In this document: positions 62,138 to 64,000 of the stretch, piece after piece
Layout: each line of letters opens with the position of its first letter
Numbering within the stretch: the first letter of the stretch is position 1
Program-made: the position numbers and the translations under genes
The notes under the pieces: model-generated
The model's input: the letters and a program-made list of their open reading frames with translations, nothing else
The model's database searches: none
What the model was told of the DNA's origin: nothing
From: Bernardetia sp. MNP-M8
GTDB lineage: Bacteria > Bacteroidota > Bacteroidia > Cytophagales > Bernardetiaceae
NCBI RefSeq assembly: GCF_037126285.1
Contig: NZ_CP147012.1
Location: 2,316,001 to 2,380,000 of the forward strand
Reading direction: 5' to 3'
DNA: 64,000 nt

Positions 62138-62172
62138 CATTTGTTGGTGTTTTGGTAACAACACCAACAAAG
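62138..62172. repeat. GTTGTTGGTGTT-type hairpin
   Basis: TTTGTTGGTGTT pairs with AACACCAACAAA around TTGGTAAC, a 12-bp perfect stem about 10 bases before the stop of the next gene upstream. It belongs to the same word family as the hairpins at 43749 and 57093. Confidence 0.65.
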
Positions 62173-62181
62173 ACAATAATA

Positions 62182-63219
62182 TTAAATAACTTTGACTTGA
62201 AGAGAAGAAATTTTTTGAAGTGTTTTTGTTCCAAATGCTGTTACAGGAGTTTGAAATCCTACAGGTAAATCATTTTTTTCTTGCATAGTTTTGATGATAA
62301 ATAATATAGCCTGAACAGTAAATAAATAAGCTTCTGAACCTATAATTTCAATGTTTGATGTTTTTCCTTGTTCATTTTTAGCTTCTGCAAAAACGATGGT
62401 TTTTCCATTTTTGAGTTCTTTTTCTGACGAACCTTCAGGAAGAAAGTTTATCAAATTATTCAAAATAAAATTGCGTAACCAAAGTAACTTTCCTTTCATC
62501 ATGCTGACAATTGGTGCAGGAAAAGTAGAATACGTTTCGATATTTGGAATAGAAGTAGAAATTCCAGCCGTAAACAAATCTGCTCGCCAAGGATTATAAA
62601 CAGCTTCGTATTTTTTGTTTTGAGATTCGAAAGTCATTGCTTTGAAAGCAGGTTTGGCTTTCTGAAGGCTTCCATTTTGTCGTATTACCCCTTCTTTGTT
62701 GATGTCTTTCAAAACTGTTTTGAGTGTTCCTCTTGAAACTCCTCCAATAGTAGTATAAGCAATTTTGAGATGAGTGGCATCTGGTAAATTTTCTTTAGCA
62801 AGATTAGCAGCCAAATCTGTCGGTACAACACCAAAACCTGCTCCTGAAAGCAACAAAATACCCGCTTCTTTAGCTTTTTGTGTATAACTATGTACAAGTT
62901 GAAATTCAGGAACTTCACCAGCAATATCCAAATAATGTGTTTTTGTTTCTAAACCTGCTTCTATCAAAGGACGAGCTGTAGCCGAAAAAGGCCCTGCCAA
63001 ATTAATAATAATATCTATATCCTTTAAATGTTGAATTATTTCAGAAGAAGACTCAAGGGAAAAAAGACGACTTTCTAACTCTAATTTTTGAGCCATTTCT
63101 TTGACATTATTTCCTCTTCCTGCTAAGATTGGCTTCAAACCAACTTTTATAGCTTCTTTGGCAAGTAGCTTTCCTACATAACCAGATGCACCATAAATAA
63201 GAATTTTGTTCATATTCAT
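62182..63219 (-). CDS. Saccharopine-dehydrogenase-like NAD(P)-binding protein
   Basis: This 345-residue Rossmann-fold protein begins MNMNKILIYGASGYVGKLL with GASGYVG (10-16). The family motif NLAGPFSATARPLIEAGLET (73-92) is typical of saccharopine-dehydrogenase-like proteins, a family that also includes trans-acting enoyl reductases; the true substrate here is unknown, and lysine metabolism is not implied. Start M1 or M3 cannot be told apart. It begins 3 bases after the stop of the SRPBCC gene, a tight operon junction. Confidence 0.8.
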   Translation of the reverse strand: MNMNKILIYGASGYVGKLLAKEAIKVGLKPILAGRGNNVKEMAQKLELESRLFSLESSSEIIQHLKDIDIIINLAGPFSATARPLIEAGLETKTHYLDIAGEVPEFQLVHSYTQKAKEAGILLLSGAGFGVVPTDLAANLAKENLPDATHLKIAYTTIGGVSRGTLKTVLKDINKEGVIRQNGSLQKAKPAFKAMTFESQNKKYEAVYNPWRADLFTAGISTSIPNIETYSTFPAPIVSMMKGKLLWLRNFILNNLINFLPEGSSEKELKNGKTIVFAEAKNEQGKTSNIEIIGSEAYLFTVQAILFIIKTMQEKNDLPVGFQTPVTAFGTKTLQKISSLQVKVI

Positions 63220-63222
63220 AAC

Positions 63223-63657
63223 TTAAGAATTTTTATTTTTTTCTAAAAGAACTTTTAATGCTTTGTTGTGTTCTAAAAAGGCATTTTCCATTTTTTGTAA
63301 TAACTTTTTGGGAATAAAAAATGAAAAAAGACCTGTGAAATATTCACCATGCAAAAGTTCAGTGGTTTGATTATCTATTTTTCGTAATTTGTAGTAATGT
63401 TTTCCTGCCATTAAAAAACTAGCTCCTTGTACGCCTTTCCAAGTGAGTTGATTGTAAGGAACAAAAGCAATTATTTTAGGAGAATAGGTATTACCTAATG
63501 GAATAATGTATGTTTTTATGGTTTGTCCTTCTGCTAAATTTCCTTCCAGCTTACCTACTAAAGGATTCCAATTTGGATAGTTTTCTGTATCTACTAAAGC
63601 TGTCCAAACTGTTTCTAAAGGCGAGTTTATTGTGATTTTGGTGTGATACTGTTTCAT
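63223..63657 (-). CDS. SRPBCC (START-like) domain protein, paralogue of 10732-11169
   Basis: This 144-residue single-domain protein has the segment VWTALVDTENYPNWNPLVG (18-36), shared in form with the SRPBCC protein at 10732-11169, and FFIPKKLLQKMENAFLEHNK at the end. It would bind a hydrophobic ligand. The ligand and role are unknown. It is translated just before the dehydrogenase-like gene. Confidence 0.75.
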   Translation of the reverse strand: MKQYHTKITINSPLETVWTALVDTENYPNWNPLVGKLEGNLAEGQTIKTYIIPLGNTYSPKIIAFVPYNQLTWKGVQGASFLMAGKHYYKLRKIDNQTTELLHGEYFTGLFSFFIPKKLLQKMENAFLEHNKALKVLLEKNKNS

Positions 63658-63678
63658 TTTACCAGAATAAGAAAATAA

Positions 63679-64000
63679 TTAGTTACTTTTTTGAGTTCGA
63701 AGAGCCAAACCTCTCCAAGTTGCTCCTAACAAATCAGCCGAAGCAATCAAAATCAGCATCTTGCTTTGGTTCATTATAAAAACCAAAGCAAGAGTAGCCA
63801 AAAAGAAGAAAATATGACTTGTACCAGTAACCGTAAAAAAAGCCGTTCGTTAGTGGTCAGAAGATTGAAATAATATATTCCTAGTACGTGTGAAAATGCC
63901 TAAAATGCTTATCCAAATTTTATTGATAGATTCAAAACCAAATATTCTTACTAAAAAATGAGGAAGTAGTAGGATTGTCTCTACCATTAAAAATAAATGA
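63679..64000 (-). pseudogene. Frameshifted membrane-protein gene, cut by the window edge
   Basis: One minus-strand frame reads a hydrophobic protein from the edge (FLMVETILLLPHFLVRIFGF, ISILGIFT) and again after 63846 (AFFTVTGTSHIFFFLATLAL, then IASADLLGATWRGLALR) to TAA at 63679-63681. It is broken by TAA at 63850-63852. Between about 63846 and 63884 another frame gives the expected-looking LGIYYFNLLTTNER. The simplest reading is two opposite frameshifts about 40 bases apart in a four-helix membrane protein gene; sequencing error is an alternative. It is first in the run with the SRPBCC, dehydrogenase-like, membrane-protein and bioD genes. Confidence 0.6.

Overview
The window is AT-rich, densely coded chromosomal DNA from a member of the Bacteroidota. 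The evidence is a SpoT-type stringent enzyme, a TonB-dependent receptor with a carboxypeptidase-like N-terminal domain, an MSEP-CTERM (exosortase-sorted) membrane protein with a VIT-like domain, a LytTR regulator, SiaB/SiaC-type partner-switch proteins, a CrtI/CrtD-family carotenoid enzyme, few Shine-Dalgarno sequences, and one promoter fitting the TTG/TAnnTTTG consensus. Gene content and composition suggest a marine Cytophagales-type bacterium (Bernardetia/Flexibacter-like). That placement is inference. No rRNA, tRNA or CRISPR array was seen.

Layout. 1-4 kb: the end of a gene cut by the window edge, a dispersed intergenic element, spoT and a Nudix hydrolase. 4-16 kb: a long minus-strand run with lysA, a 51-residue peptide gene, a decayed gene, a Tat/lipoprotein TRAP binding protein, small unknowns, a carotenoid desaturase homologue, an SRPBCC protein, a Crp-type regulator, the MSEP-CTERM protein and an M14 carboxypeptidase. 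16-21 kb: an MscS channel, RNase R, an SDR protein and a small secreted protein. 21.8-25.9 kb: an accessory island of mosaic hairpin repeats around a secreted HExxH peptidase gene and a TPR-like protein gene. 25.9-38.2 kb: mfd, a CvfB-like S1 protein, the siaB-siaC pair, a MORN protein, riboflavin synthase, a LytTR regulator and a two-gene Fe-S (Hdr-like) electron-transfer operon.

38.4-49.5 kb: a GDSL esterase, a response regulator fused to a PP2C phosphatase (a possible SiaA-like partner for SiaB/SiaC), a glycosyltransferase, an epimerase, and a four-gene heme-type uptake operon (receptor, binding lipoprotein, permease, ATPase). 49.5-56.4 kb: an acetyltransferase, a gene fragment, an unknown membrane-anchored protein, an IS630-type transposase, a two-motor AAA+ ATPase and an EamA transporter. 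57-64 kb: an RluA-type pseudouridine synthase, an M13 peptidase, the second copy of the dispersed element, bioD, and a minus-strand cluster ending in a frameshifted membrane-protein gene at the window edge.

The most unusual material is non-coding. A roughly 370-bp intergenic element occurs at both ends of the window with conserved blocks at variable spacing. A mosaic of hairpin modules with an apparent compensatory base-pair change lies around the peptidase gene, which has attC-like ends. Many gene ends carry perfect palindromes of varied sequence, including one of 40 bp with no loop. Among proteins, the AAA+ ATPase with two N-terminal beta-rich repeats and the exosortase-type substrate without its sortase stand out.
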